Part shown: positions 43,332 to 53,155 of the stretch, in pieces | Layout of the letters: each line of letters starts with the position of its first letter | Position numbering within the stretch: position 1 is the stretch's first letter | Assembly (NCBI GenBank): GCA_022117465.1 | Contig: JAHCGZ010000002.1 | Location: 1-64,000 of the forward strand | Source of the DNA: Candidatus Nitrosopumilus limneticus | Lineage (GTDB): Archaea; Thermoproteota; Nitrososphaeria; Nitrososphaerales; Nitrosopumilaceae | Direction of reading: 5' to 3' | DNA: 64,000 nt | The notes under the pieces: generated by a model | The model's database searches: none | Seen by the model: the letters and a program-made list of their open reading frames with translations, nothing else | What the model was told of the DNA's origin: nothing | Made by a program: the position numbers and the translations under genes

Positions 43332-44453
43332 TTATTTATTTTCTGTAGTGGTGCTGGGTTTTGTGGATTTATTTTCTGTAGTGGTGCTGGGTTTTGTGGA
43401 TTTGTTTTGATTAGGGTTATTTGGTTTTGTGGATTTGTTTTGATTAGGGTTATTTGGTTTTGTGGATTTATTTTCTGTAGTGGTGCTGGGTTTTGTGGAT
43501 TTATTTTCTGTAGTGGTGCTTGGTTTTGTGGATTTATTTTGATTAGGGTTATTTGGTTTTGTTGATTTGTTTTGATTAGTGGTGATTGGTTTTGTTGATT
43601 TGTTTTGATTAGTGGTGATTGGTTTTGTTGATTTGTTTTGATTAGTGGTGATTGGTTTTGTTGATTTGTTTTTAGCAGCTAAATTTTTGTAAAGATTGTA
43701 AGCCTGTTCAACATTAGAATTTCCATGAATAATTGATCTTGTAGCCTGAATCATTGCAACAGGATGTTCAGATTGCCAAATATTTCTACCCATATCAACA
43801 CCCACAGCACCAGCTTTAATGGCATTGAATGTTAATTGTAAAGCGTCACGTTCAGGAATTTTTTTTCCACCTGCAACAATAATTGGTACAGGACATGATT
43901 GAACAACTTTTTCAAAATTATCACAATAGTATGTTTTAACAATATGCGCACCTTGTTCTGCAGCAATACGACATGCCAATGACAAGTATCTAGCATCCTT
44001 ACCCAACTCCTTACCAACTGCAGTGACAGCTAAAACAGGCATTCCATATCTTTCAGCTTCATTAACTAATTTTCCTAGATTTACAATGGTTTGGTATTCA
44101 TATTTTGAACCAACAAAAATAGACATTGCAACGGCACTAGCATTTAGACGAATTGCATCTTCTAAAGATACAGTGATATCCTCTTGAGATAAATCATCAC
44201 CAATAATACTTGAGCCGCCAGATACTCTCAATACTATTGGAGTATCAGAAGTTGCAGGTACAGAGGTTCTTTGAATTCCTCGTGTGACCATTAAAGAATC
44301 ACAGTATTTCAAAAGAGGTGCAATAACTTGTTTTGGTACTTCTAATTTTTCAGTTGGACCAAGAAAATAACCATGATCTACTGCCAACATTAATGCACGA
44401 TTATTATGTGGTCTGATAATTCTAGATAATCTATTTTTTAAACCCCAATCCAT
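43332..44453 (-). CDS. DhnA-type class I aldolase (ADH synthase-like, AroA') with a repetitive C-terminal tail
   Basis: MLAVDHGYFLGPTEKLE, VLRVSGGSSIIG, IVKTYYCDNFEKVV, VPIIVAGGKK, GAVGVDMGRNIWQ; then ten 11-aa repeats. Confidence 0.85.
   Translation of the reverse strand: MDWGLKNRLSRIIRPHNNRALMLAVDHGYFLGPTEKLEVPKQVIAPLLKYCDSLMVTRGIQRTSVPATSDTPIVLRVSGGSSIIGDDLSQEDITVSLEDAIRLNASAVAMSIFVGSKYEYQTIVNLGKLVNEAERYGMPVLAVTAVGKELGKDARYLSLACRIAAEQGAHIVKTYYCDNFEKVVQSCPVPIIVAGGKKIPERDALQLTFNAIKAGAVGVDMGRNIWQSEHPVAMIQATRSIIHGNSNVEQAYNLYKNLAAKNKSTKPITTNQNKSTKPITTNQNKSTKPITTNQNKSTKPNNPNQNKSTKPSTTTENKSTKPSTTTENKSTKPNNPNQNKSTKPNNPNQNKSTKPSTTTENKSTKPSTTTENK
43341..43670 (-). repeat. Intragenic 33-bp minisatellite, ten copies encoding NKSTKP(ITTNQ/NNPNQ/STTTE)
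   Basis: Direct reading of the C-terminus of the 43332..44453 ORF. Confidence 0.97.
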
Positions 44454-44498
44454 ATATCTTCAATTTTGAAATAAAAAAAATACCCTCTTAAGCCTTTC

Positions 44499-45527
44499 TT
44501 ATTTTGTAATAATAATTTTCATAGCATTATCACCAGTTTTAGCATGATCAAATGCTTTTTGAGAATCAGATATAGAATAGGTGTGAGTGATTAATTGTTT
44601 AACATCAATTTGTGATGATTCAATTAATTCAAGTGCATCTTTAGTATCAGTATCAGATGCAGCGTAACTAGTAACAAGAGTAACTTCCTTAGAGTAAACT
44701 TTGTTCATGTCTAAATTAATCATGGCACCTTTAGAGGGAACACCAAACATCATCACAGTTCCGCCCTTTCTAACCATGTCAATTGCATCTTCTAGGGCTT
44801 TAAGACTACTAGTTGCAACAATTGCAACATCTACACCCAGTCCATTAGTTTGATCAAGAATCTTTTGTTTTCTATTTTTATCCGTGGAATTAATAGACTC
44901 AGTAACATTGAATTTTTTTGCAAAATCTAATCTAAAATCATTTACATCAAAACAAAATATTTTAGAAAACTTTTTTGCTTGAGCAAGCATAACATGCATC
45001 ATTCCAGTTGGACCAACTCCAAAAATTGCAGTAGAATCACCTTGATGGTAGAGACATTTTTTCCATGCTCTAACACAACATGCCAAAGGTTCAACCATTG
45101 CAGCTTCTTCAAAACTCAATGAATCAGAAATTTTTAAAACACCACCATGTGAAACATTCCAAGCAGGTACAACATATTCTTCAGATAGACCACAAGGGGA
45201 CAAATTCGTTTCAGAATATTTTTTGCACATGGTTTCATTGCCATGGTTGCAAAAGTGACAATCATAACATGAAACATGATGATGAGTAAATACTCTATCA
45301 CCTTTTTTAAAATCAACAACGTCAGAAGCAACATCTAAAATTACTCCTGCAGGTTCATGACCAAGACGCATTGAAGGTTGACCGTATTGGCCAAATACCT
45401 TTTCTAAATCAGAACCACAAATCCCACATGCATGCATTTGAACTAAAATATCACCAGAATGCAAAATAGGTTTTTCAGTTTCATCTACAGATATTATTGA
45501 GGGTCCCTTTACAGATGCAGTTTTCAT
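44499..45527 (-). CDS. Zinc-dependent medium-chain alcohol/polyol dehydrogenase
   Basis: CGICGSDLEKVFGQ, GHEPAGVILD, structural-Zn CYDCHFCNHGNETMC, VGPTGMMH. Confidence 0.92.
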   Translation of the reverse strand: MKTASVKGPSIISVDETEKPILHSGDILVQMHACGICGSDLEKVFGQYGQPSMRLGHEPAGVILDVASDVVDFKKGDRVFTHHHVSCYDCHFCNHGNETMCKKYSETNLSPCGLSEEYVVPAWNVSHGGVLKISDSLSFEEAAMVEPLACCVRAWKKCLYHQGDSTAIFGVGPTGMMHVMLAQAKKFSKIFCFDVNDFRLDFAKKFNVTESINSTDKNRKQKILDQTNGLGVDVAIVATSSLKALEDAIDMVRKGGTVMMFGVPSKGAMINLDMNKVYSKEVTLVTSYAASDTDTKDALELIESSQIDVKQLITHTYSISDSQKAFDHAKTGDNAMKIIITK

Positions 45528-45617
45528 GACGTATCTTTAAAAAATTGAGTATAAGTAGATTAAATTAAATGTCAATCGTTTGGTAATTATATGAAATATG
45601 CTGACGCACAAAAATAA

Positions 45618-45911
45618 CTAGACACCAAGAATTTTTTTCAACATTACTCTATAATCAACTTCTGTTTTTTCACTTCCAGTTGCAGGTAATGCAAAAACGA
45701 GAGTAGATTTTTTTGCCCTTAAAGTGGTTAATTCATCATTAATTGATGAAGTAATATCGTCACTAACTAAAACTAACCCAACATCAGAATCATCAGTTAA
45801 TTTTCTAATTTCAGTCAAAGCCTTATCAGGAGTTTCAGAAATAATACCAGGAATTCCTGCCAATTGGAAACTAGTTACAAATGACTTACTTCCTACAGTA
45901 AATATTTTCAT
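45618..45911 (-). CDS. atpF: A/V-type ATP synthase subunit F
   Basis: MKIFTVGSKSFVTSFQLAGIPGI...VGLVLVSDDI...KKSTLVFALPATGSE. Confidence 0.8.
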   Translation of the reverse strand: MKIFTVGSKSFVTSFQLAGIPGIISETPDKALTEIRKLTDDSDVGLVLVSDDITSSINDELTTLRAKKSTLVFALPATGSEKTEVDYRVMLKKILGV

Positions 45912-45999
45912 AGTTGAAATTTCGTTTATTGTAATTTAACCCTTTTTGGCACACAGTAGATCAGGAAAGATTGATTTAGCTTAGCAAATTATTGGGTTT

Positions 46000-46296
46000 A
46001 TGGCAAAAATCGATAATCAAAAAGATGTCTATTTGTTCCTACATGGAAAAATGAATCTTAGAGAAAAAGCAATGAATGCTCTAATTTCAAAGGGATTCAC
46101 AAATGAAAAAGTCATAATGGCAATACCAACTAAAGTTGGAAATGTTGGCGACTACATGGCAATGTTGTGGATGCCACCAAATCCAGATCACATAAAGATT
46201 CAACAAATCACTAAAGTTGATCAAGTCGAACCAGAAGGAGTGATTGGTCTTTGGAAGGGAGTTTCAAAAGACGATATAGACACAGTTCAATTGTAA
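46000..46296 (+). CDS. Conserved hypothetical protein
   Basis: 98-aa ORF. Confidence 0.6.
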   Translation: MAKIDNQKDVYLFLHGKMNLREKAMNALISKGFTNEKVIMAIPTKVGNVGDYMAMLWMPPNPDHIKIQQITKVDQVEPEGVIGLWKGVSKDDIDTVQL

Positions 46297-46300
46297 TTCG

Positions 46301-46552
46301 TCAACTAAATCCAGCACCAAAATCAGTGCCTTTTTCTAACATATCACTGGAATCCGAATTTTTTAATTTTCTATAAATCAATGTTTCATAAACAAGCTCC
46401 ATAGCCTCCTCATCATCAAGATTACAATCAATTTTAATTTGATCCCTATACTTTTCTAATTTTGTTACGTCCTGTTCATCTAAAGATAGATCATCATGAA
46501 CCATAAGATTGGCAATTTTTTCAATTTCTAAATTTAGTTTTTCATCATTCAT
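46301..46552 (-). CDS. Hypothetical protein
   Basis: 83-aa acidic ORF. Confidence 0.5.
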   Translation of the reverse strand: MNDEKLNLEIEKIANLMVHDDLSLDEQDVTKLEKYRDQIKIDCNLDDEEAMELVYETLIYRKLKNSDSSDMLEKGTDFGAGFS

Positions 46553-46600
46553 AATTATGAATTAAATTTCTACTTTATAATACGTTCTAATAATAAATAA

Positions 46601-46903
46601 TCATAAATCAGAAATTAATCCAGATATAAAATCAGAAAACTCATCATCAGAAAAAATAATCTGTTCAACTTTATTTCTATTTTTAGCGAATTGAATAGAA
46701 TCTAAATGATAACAAGTATTTTTACCGTTTATGGATCCAAAATAAAATCCAGGACAAGAGCAAAAACAATCATCAGGATCAACCCAATGTTCTTTACCTT
46801 TTCCAACAACAGTCCAAATTTTTCGTTTACTAGGCTCAAAAAAATGCAATTTAACACGTTTTTCAGAAACTAATAATTCAATCCGGTCATGATCCTTACT
46901 CAT
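46601..46903 (-). CDS. SWIM-type zinc-finger protein
   Basis: CFCSCPGFYFGSINGKNTCYH (CxC...CxH). Confidence 0.8.
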   Translation of the reverse strand: MSKDHDRIELLVSEKRVKLHFFEPSKRKIWTVVGKGKEHWVDPDDCFCSCPGFYFGSINGKNTCYHLDSIQFAKNRNKVEQIIFSDDEFSDFISGLISDL

Positions 46904-46987
46904 ATGGATTAATTACATATCTCAGGTATAACCTTGATGTTTGATAATAATAACTTTGAAAATATTCAATTTAAATAATAAAATAAA

Positions 46988-49900
46988 TTATTCAAATTTA
47001 TCATAAGGTTCAATTGCTTCCCTAGTAGTGTGATTGTCTTTAAGCCATTCTAAAGTTTTGACAAAAGCATCTGCTAGTTCAAGAGTAGTTAAAACAGGAA
47101 TTCCCAATTCCAGAGATTTTCTTCTAATTAGATATTCATCATTTAACATTCCAACATATTTTTCTAATGTTGAAGTACTTGGAATATTAATTATAAAATC
47201 AATTTTTTGCTCATAAAGTAAATCTGTGATATTGGGTTTTCTTTCGGGTTCTGAAATTTTATGAACAATTTCAATCTGACCAACTTTTTCTTCAAAAAAT
47301 TCGGCAGTATGTTCAGTTGCCATAATGTTGAATCCCAATTCTTTTAATTTTGCAATTGTAGGAAGTAGTTTTTCTTTATTTTGTGAACCGCCAATAGTTA
47401 CAAGTGCATTTCCAGTACTAGGCAAATGATATCCAACAGATATTAGTCCTTTAGATAATGCATCATAGAAACTGTTTCCAAAACATGCTGCTTCACCAGT
47501 GGATTGCATTTCTACGCCCAAAGCAATATCTGCACCCTCTAATTGCATAAAAGAAAATTGTGGAACTTTAATTCCATAATTGGTAATTTTTTGCCATTTA
47601 TTTTCAGGAATTTTAGGTAAAGGTTTATTCAAAATTGCTTTAGATGCAAGAGAAATTAAATTCAATTTTACAAGTTTAGATACAAAAGGCATTGAACGCG
47701 AGGCACGAATATTGAGTTCTATCACGTAAACATGGTCATCGTGGATTAAAAATTGAAGATTAAATGGACCACGAATGTTAAAAGTTAATGCAATTTTCTT
47801 AGTATATTCATTAATTGTTTCAATAATTTTATTATTTAATCTCCATGGAGGAATTACCATCATTGCATCACCAGAATGAACACCAGCACTATCAATATGT
47901 TCAACTATTGCGCCAATTACAACTTCTTTGCCATTACTAATACCATCAACATCAACTTCAAGAGAATTTAACATAAATTTTGAAATTACAACTGGATGAT
48001 CAGGAGAAACATCAGTTGCATTTTTGACATATGTTTTTAGTTCTTCTTGCGACCAAACAACTTTCATTGCAGCTCCAGATAAAACATATGAGGGTCTAAC
48101 GATTACAGGAAATTCAACCTCTTGTGCAAAAGTTTTTGCTTCATTAAGATTTGAAAATGCTTGCCAACGAGGTTGTTGGATATGAAGTTTATCAAGTTCT
48201 GCACTAAATTTTGAGCGGTCTTCAGCTCTATCAACATCATAAGCACTTGTTCCCATAATATTTACACCATGTTTTGCAAGTCCAGGAGCAAGATTATTTG
48301 CAGTTTGTCCACCAACACAAGTAATGATACCTTTTGGATTTTCAAAATCAGAAATATCCAAAATTCTTTCTTGAGTTAATTCTTCAAAATATAATCTTGT
48401 ACAAATATCATAATCAGTTGAAACAGTTTCAGGATTACAATTAACTACAGAGACATTCTTTTCACCATTTTCTTGTAAACCCCAAACCATATTGACAGTT
48501 CCCCAATCAAATTCGACACTACTTCCTATACGATAAGGTCCTGCACCAAGCACAACAATACCATTTTCATTTTTAGGAATTACTACATCATTAGAATTGC
48601 CACCGTAAGTCAAATACAGATAATTTGTTACAGCAGGCCATTCGGCAGCCAAAGTATCAATTTGTTTAACAGAGGGAATCACACCTAAATTCTTTCTTAA
48701 ATCACGTATTTCATCAGCAGTTTTACCTTTAGCACGAGCGATTTGCTTATCTGCAAATCCCATTTTTTTAGCCTCCCAAAGTAAAGAGACATTCAATTCA
48801 GAATTTTTTAGTTTTTCTTCAATATTAACAATATTTTGTATTTTTTCAATAAACCAAGGATCAACTGTAGATAGTTCATAAATTCGATTTACAGAAATTC
48901 CCATTTTCAAGGCAATTGCAACATGATAAAGAATGTGATCATCATGATGAGAAAGTTTGTATTCAATTTCTTCTTCAGTGTATTTTTCACCATTGGAACG
49001 ATTTAACACCAAACCATCATTACCAATGTCCAACATACGAATTGCTTTTTGAAATGATTCTTCAAATGTTCGACCAACAGCCATGACCTCACCAACAGAT
49101 TTCATAGTTGGTCCTAATCTTCTATTTACAAGTTCAAATTTTTCAAAATCCCATCTAGGATGTTTACATACAATGTAATCTAATGAAGGTTCAAAGCAAG
49201 CGGTAGTACTTTTTGTAATTCTGTTTACAAGTTCAGACAAATTATAACCTAAACCAATTTTTGCAGACATGTATGCCAATGGATAACCAGTTGCCTTACT
49301 TGCAAGTGCAGATGAACGTGAAAGTCTAGGATTTATTTCAATTGCAACATACCTATCAGAATCAGAATCAAGAGCATATTGTATATTACATTCGCCTACA
49401 ATTCCAACATGTTTTGTTGCACGTAATGCAGCTGAACGCAACATATGATATTCATGATTATCAATAGTTTGTGAAGGTGCAACTACAATATTATCCCCAG
49501 TATGGACCTTCATGGAAAGAACATTTTCCATATTACAAACAATTACATTATTTCCGTCATAATCTTGCATAACTTCATATTCAATTTGTTTCCAATGACC
49601 AATGTATTCTTCAACTAATACCTGACCGACCAAACTAGCTTTTAGACCACGTTCAACAATCTCATGAAGTTCAATTTCATTATAGGCAACACCTCCGCCT
49701 CTTCCACCTAAAGTGTATGCAACACGTACAATTACAGGATAGGATAATTCCTCTGCAGTTCTTTTTGCATCAATAAAATTAGTCACAGTATTACTTTTCA
49801 AAACTGGCATTCCACATTGTTTCATAGAATCCTTGAAAAGTTGTCTATCCTCAGTTCTTTTGATACCAGGGATTTGAGTTCCAAGAACATTAACTCCGTA

Positions 49901-50230
49901 TTTCTGTAAAATTCCAGAATCATCGAGAGTAACACCACAATTTAATGCAGTCTGACCACCATATGCCAACATTATACCATCAGGTCTTTCTTTTTCTATT
50001 ATTGATTCTACATATTCAGCATTTACTGGAAGTAAGTATACCTTATCTGCAAATCTCGTATCAGTTTGTATTGTTGCAATGTTAGGATTTATCAAAACAC
50101 TATTGATACCATCCTCATGAATTGCTTTCAAACACTGACTTCCAGAATAATCAAATTCTCCAGCTTCACCAATTTTTATTGCACCACTACCAAGAACAAG
50201 AATTTTTTTTAAAGACTCATTTTTTGGCAT
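46988..50230 (-). CDS. carB: Carbamoyl-phosphate synthase large subunit
   Basis: 1080 aa; VLGSGAIKIGEAGEFDYSGSQCLKA, duplicated ATP-grasp halves, C-terminal MGS domain. Confidence 0.97.
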   Translation of the reverse strand: MPKNESLKKILVLGSGAIKIGEAGEFDYSGSQCLKAIHEDGINSVLINPNIATIQTDTRFADKVYLLPVNAEYVESIIEKERPDGIMLAYGGQTALNCGVTLDDSGILQKYGVNVLGTQIPGIKRTEDRQLFKDSMKQCGMPVLKSNTVTNFIDAKRTAEELSYPVIVRVAYTLGGRGGGVAYNEIELHEIVERGLKASLVGQVLVEEYIGHWKQIEYEVMQDYDGNNVIVCNMENVLSMKVHTGDNIVVAPSQTIDNHEYHMLRSAALRATKHVGIVGECNIQYALDSDSDRYVAIEINPRLSRSSALASKATGYPLAYMSAKIGLGYNLSELVNRITKSTTACFEPSLDYIVCKHPRWDFEKFELVNRRLGPTMKSVGEVMAVGRTFEESFQKAIRMLDIGNDGLVLNRSNGEKYTEEEIEYKLSHHDDHILYHVAIALKMGISVNRIYELSTVDPWFIEKIQNIVNIEEKLKNSELNVSLLWEAKKMGFADKQIARAKGKTADEIRDLRKNLGVIPSVKQIDTLAAEWPAVTNYLYLTYGGNSNDVVIPKNENGIVVLGAGPYRIGSSVEFDWGTVNMVWGLQENGEKNVSVVNCNPETVSTDYDICTRLYFEELTQERILDISDFENPKGIITCVGGQTANNLAPGLAKHGVNIMGTSAYDVDRAEDRSKFSAELDKLHIQQPRWQAFSNLNEAKTFAQEVEFPVIVRPSYVLSGAAMKVVWSQEELKTYVKNATDVSPDHPVVISKFMLNSLEVDVDGISNGKEVVIGAIVEHIDSAGVHSGDAMMVIPPWRLNNKIIETINEYTKKIALTFNIRGPFNLQFLIHDDHVYVIELNIRASRSMPFVSKLVKLNLISLASKAILNKPLPKIPENKWQKITNYGIKVPQFSFMQLEGADIALGVEMQSTGEAACFGNSFYDALSKGLISVGYHLPSTGNALVTIGGSQNKEKLLPTIAKLKELGFNIMATEHTAEFFEEKVGQIEIVHKISEPERKPNITDLLYEQKIDFIINIPSTSTLEKYVGMLNDEYLIRRKSLELGIPVLTTLELADAFVKTLEWLKDNHTTREAIEPYDKFE

Positions 50231-51374
50231 TTTTTTTAGACTCCATTAAATTTTTCAAGGTTTCAAAAATAAATTTACAATCATTTGGACCGGGTGCGGC
50301 TTCAGGATGAAATTGTACGGCAATACAACTTTGTGTTTTATGTTTTATTCCTTCAACTGTTTTATCATCAGCATTTGTAAACCATAAATCAAAATCAGAT
50401 TTTGCAAGAGATTCGGGAGTAATGCCATAACCATGATTCTGACTAGTGACATATACTTGATTATTATCAAGATTAATGCAAGGTTTGTTTTGTCCTCTGT
50501 GACCATATTTTAATTTGTAAGTGTCAGTATTGCCAGCAATTCCTATAATTTGTGCACCTAAACAAATACCCAATGTGGGAACATTGTTTTCAATTAATTT
50601 TTTTGCAACAATAATAGTGTCCGGACATTTTTGAGGATCACCAGGACCGCTACTTAATACCACACCCTTTGGATTGTAGGACATTATTTTTTCATATGAA
50701 GTATTCCAAGGAACCAAAATTGCCTTATAACCAATTTCACGAACATTTCTTAAAATTGCATTTTTAGCACCAGTATCAACTACAACTATGCTTTGATCCT
50801 CATTGCCATAAATTTTTTCATGTTTTGTAGATACAGCATCCATGAACTGCTCAGAGGCATAATGTGTTGCAGATGCAAGTTGTTTTTTTATTTCTTCAAC
50901 ATTAATTTCTGAATCAGATACAACTAATGCAGCCATCATAACACCGCTATTTCGAAGTTTCATAGTTAATGCTCGAGTATCAATTCCAGAAATTCCTGGA
51001 ACTTTTTCGTTATACATCCACTCGTCTAAAGTCATAAAAAGATTCCAATGACTTGCAGTCAAGGATAGTTCGTGAATTACTAATCCACGAATCTGAATTT
51101 TATCGGATTCAAAATATTTAGAAATTCCGTCTTTGTCTTTAATAGAAGGATCAGGTACCCCATAATTTCCAACTAAAGGATACGTTAGAGTTAGTAGTTG
51201 ACCATTATATGATGGATCTGTTAGAGCTTCAGTGTAACCAACCATCCCAGTATTAAATACAATTTCACCAAAAGTTATTGTTGAATAGCCAAATCCTTCG
51301 CCATCAATAACAGTACCATCGTCAAAAATTAGCTTTCCAAACTTTTTTGCGTGATTGGATTTCTTTGTAGTAAT
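50217..51374 (-). CDS. carA: Carbamoyl-phosphate synthase small subunit (N-terminus extended beyond the ORF track; start codon unclear)
   Basis: Class I GATase LGICLGAQIIG...VQFHPEAAPGP. Conserved N-terminus KFGKLIFDDGTVIDGEGFGYSTITFGEIVFNTGMVGYTEALTDPSYNGQ extends upstream of Met-51245 without ATG/GTG/TTG. Confidence 0.85.
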   Translation of the reverse strand: MTTKKSNHAKKFGKLIFDDGTVIDGEGFGYSTITFGEIVFNTGMVGYTEALTDPSYNGQLLTLTYPLVGNYGVPDPSIKDKDGISKYFESDKIQIRGLVIHELSLTASHWNLFMTLDEWMYNEKVPGISGIDTRALTMKLRNSGVMMAALVVSDSEINVEEIKKQLASATHYASEQFMDAVSTKHEKIYGNEDQSIVVVDTGAKNAILRNVREIGYKAILVPWNTSYEKIMSYNPKGVVLSSGPGDPQKCPDTIIVAKKLIENNVPTLGICLGAQIIGIAGNTDTYKLKYGHRGQNKPCINLDNNQVYVTSQNHGYGITPESLAKSDFDLWFTNADDKTVEGIKHKTQSCIAVQFHPEAAPGPNDCKFIFETLKNLMESKKNAKK

Positions 51375-51465
51375 TGTGACCCTCGTAAAGTCTCAATCAA
51401 AGTGAATTTAAGTTTTTTGTCAAAAAAATGATTTAAAAAATGATCGCAGTTAGAAGTCCAACCTG

Positions 51466-52659
51466 TCAGAGGGCTTGGAATTCTTCACTCCATTTGTGAT
51501 ATGCCCGAATCATTTCAAGTGAAACACTAGGTTTTCTTCTAGACATGATATTTTTAAAATCATCTGCAGTTAGAGACCTTGGTTGAATTCGGGCCTCACC
51601 TTCAATAGGTTCGTGATAATCTGGAGCGTCAAAAATTTCATGAACAGTTTTAATTTGTGCAGCCTGACATACATCCTTAATATCACTTGCACTGTATCCA
51701 TCAAATAATTTTGCTAATTGTGCAGAACTCACAGTGGAATTTTTATTTAATTTTGCAGTATATTGATCAAACAGATTTTCTCGGGCATCTTGAGTTGGAA
51801 GGTTAACATAGATTCTCTTTTGGAATCTTCTAAGAAATGGTGCATCAAGGCTCCAAGGCTTATTGGTAGCACCAATTACATAAAGCATTAATTGTTTTCC
51901 TTTTCCATTTACTCCATCCATTTCAGTAAGGAATTGATTTTTGGTTCTAACTTCACCTCCAACTTCACTACTTCTAGCACCAAGTAAAGAATCAACTTCA
52001 TCTACAAATAAAATCACAGCTTTGCCTTCTTTCTCAGCATATTTTCTTGCCATAGCAAATAATTTTGCAACATTTTTTTCTGCTTCACCTAACCATTTGC
52101 TCATTAAAGATGATGCATCGACATTGATGAAATAACCATCCATCTCATTTGCGGTCGCGGCTGCTAACATTGTTTTTCCAGTTCCTGGAGGACCATACAA
52201 TAACATTCCTTTAGGCCATCCTAGTGGAAATAAGTCAGGTCTTTTTGTAGGATAAACAATAGATTCACGTAATGCACTTTTTGCTTCATCTAATCCAATC
52301 ACTTGGTCCCAAGTCACATCAGGTTTTACTTTCATAACAAGTTCTTCAAAATCATTTTCGTCTTCTTGTCTTTTTACAGATGCTTTTTGGTCAGAATCAG
52401 AAGCTTCTGGATCTACTGCAGGCTCTACACCACGAGATTGTTGTAATGAACAAATTCGATTATGATAAGAATTACATCTATCTTTGTAAATTTGATTTAA
52501 TTTGCTGTTAGGATATAATTGCAATAATTTTACAAGAGCATCAATTGCTTGTTGGTAGTTACTAATAGCCATTCCACGAGCACCTTGGGAATCAAATTTA
52601 ATTGCCTGTGAAGCATATTTGCTTGCAGTATTTTCTAATTCTTGTGGTGCTAGACTCAT
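51466..52659 (-). CDS. cdvC: CdvC / Vps4-like AAA ATPase with MIT domain
   Basis: N-terminal MIT-like helices (ASKYASQAIKFDSQGARGMAISNYQQAIDAL), GPPGTGKTMLAAATANE, ILFVDEVDSLLGARSSE. Confidence 0.93.
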   Translation of the reverse strand: MSLAPQELENTASKYASQAIKFDSQGARGMAISNYQQAIDALVKLLQLYPNSKLNQIYKDRCNSYHNRICSLQQSRGVEPAVDPEASDSDQKASVKRQEDENDFEELVMKVKPDVTWDQVIGLDEAKSALRESIVYPTKRPDLFPLGWPKGMLLYGPPGTGKTMLAAATANEMDGYFINVDASSLMSKWLGEAEKNVAKLFAMARKYAEKEGKAVILFVDEVDSLLGARSSEVGGEVRTKNQFLTEMDGVNGKGKQLMLYVIGATNKPWSLDAPFLRRFQKRIYVNLPTQDARENLFDQYTAKLNKNSTVSSAQLAKLFDGYSASDIKDVCQAAQIKTVHEIFDAPDYHEPIEGEARIQPRSLTADDFKNIMSRRKPSVSLEMIRAYHKWSEEFQAL

Positions 52660-53153
52660 ATCATTAACCTTGTATTATGTCCTGAAGAATTTTGTTGGTA
52701 TTGTACTGTGTTAATCTCTGTCGCAAAATTGGTTAAATTTATTGGACTCGTTTCAGCACTATCATAATCAGGACCATCACAATATTTCTTATTAAAATCA
52801 GATTTATTGTGGATATTACTATGTAAATCCTTAACTTTGTTTATAGAATCCTCAGAAGAAAGAATTAATTCAGAAATTTCATCATCCAAATCACCCATAG
52901 AATCAGCAGATGCAGTAATTATCGAGGTAAAATTCTTTAAAATTGAGTACATTTCTTTTTTATCAGCATATTTTGTGAGCATAAAATCGGCAATTCCAAC
53001 AATTTTATCCAAATCCTGTAATTCATCTAAAGTTAATTTATCAATTTTATACCCATCAGAAGGTTTCATTTCAGAAAGTTTTTTTTCAATTACAGAAGAA
53101 AGAGAGCGAACACGTTCAATGTCCTTTATGAAATTAGATTTAGAATTTAACAT
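52656..53153 (-). CDS. Unknown helical acidic protein encoded directly upstream of cdvC
   Basis: 165-aa ORF overlapping the cdvC start by 4 nt. Confidence 0.7.
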   Translation of the reverse strand: MLNSKSNFIKDIERVRSLSSVIEKKLSEMKPSDGYKIDKLTLDELQDLDKIVGIADFMLTKYADKKEMYSILKNFTSIITASADSMGDLDDEISELILSSEDSINKVKDLHSNIHNKSDFNKKYCDGPDYDSAETSPINLTNFATEINTVQYQQNSSGHNTRLMI

Positions 53154-53155
53154 GA

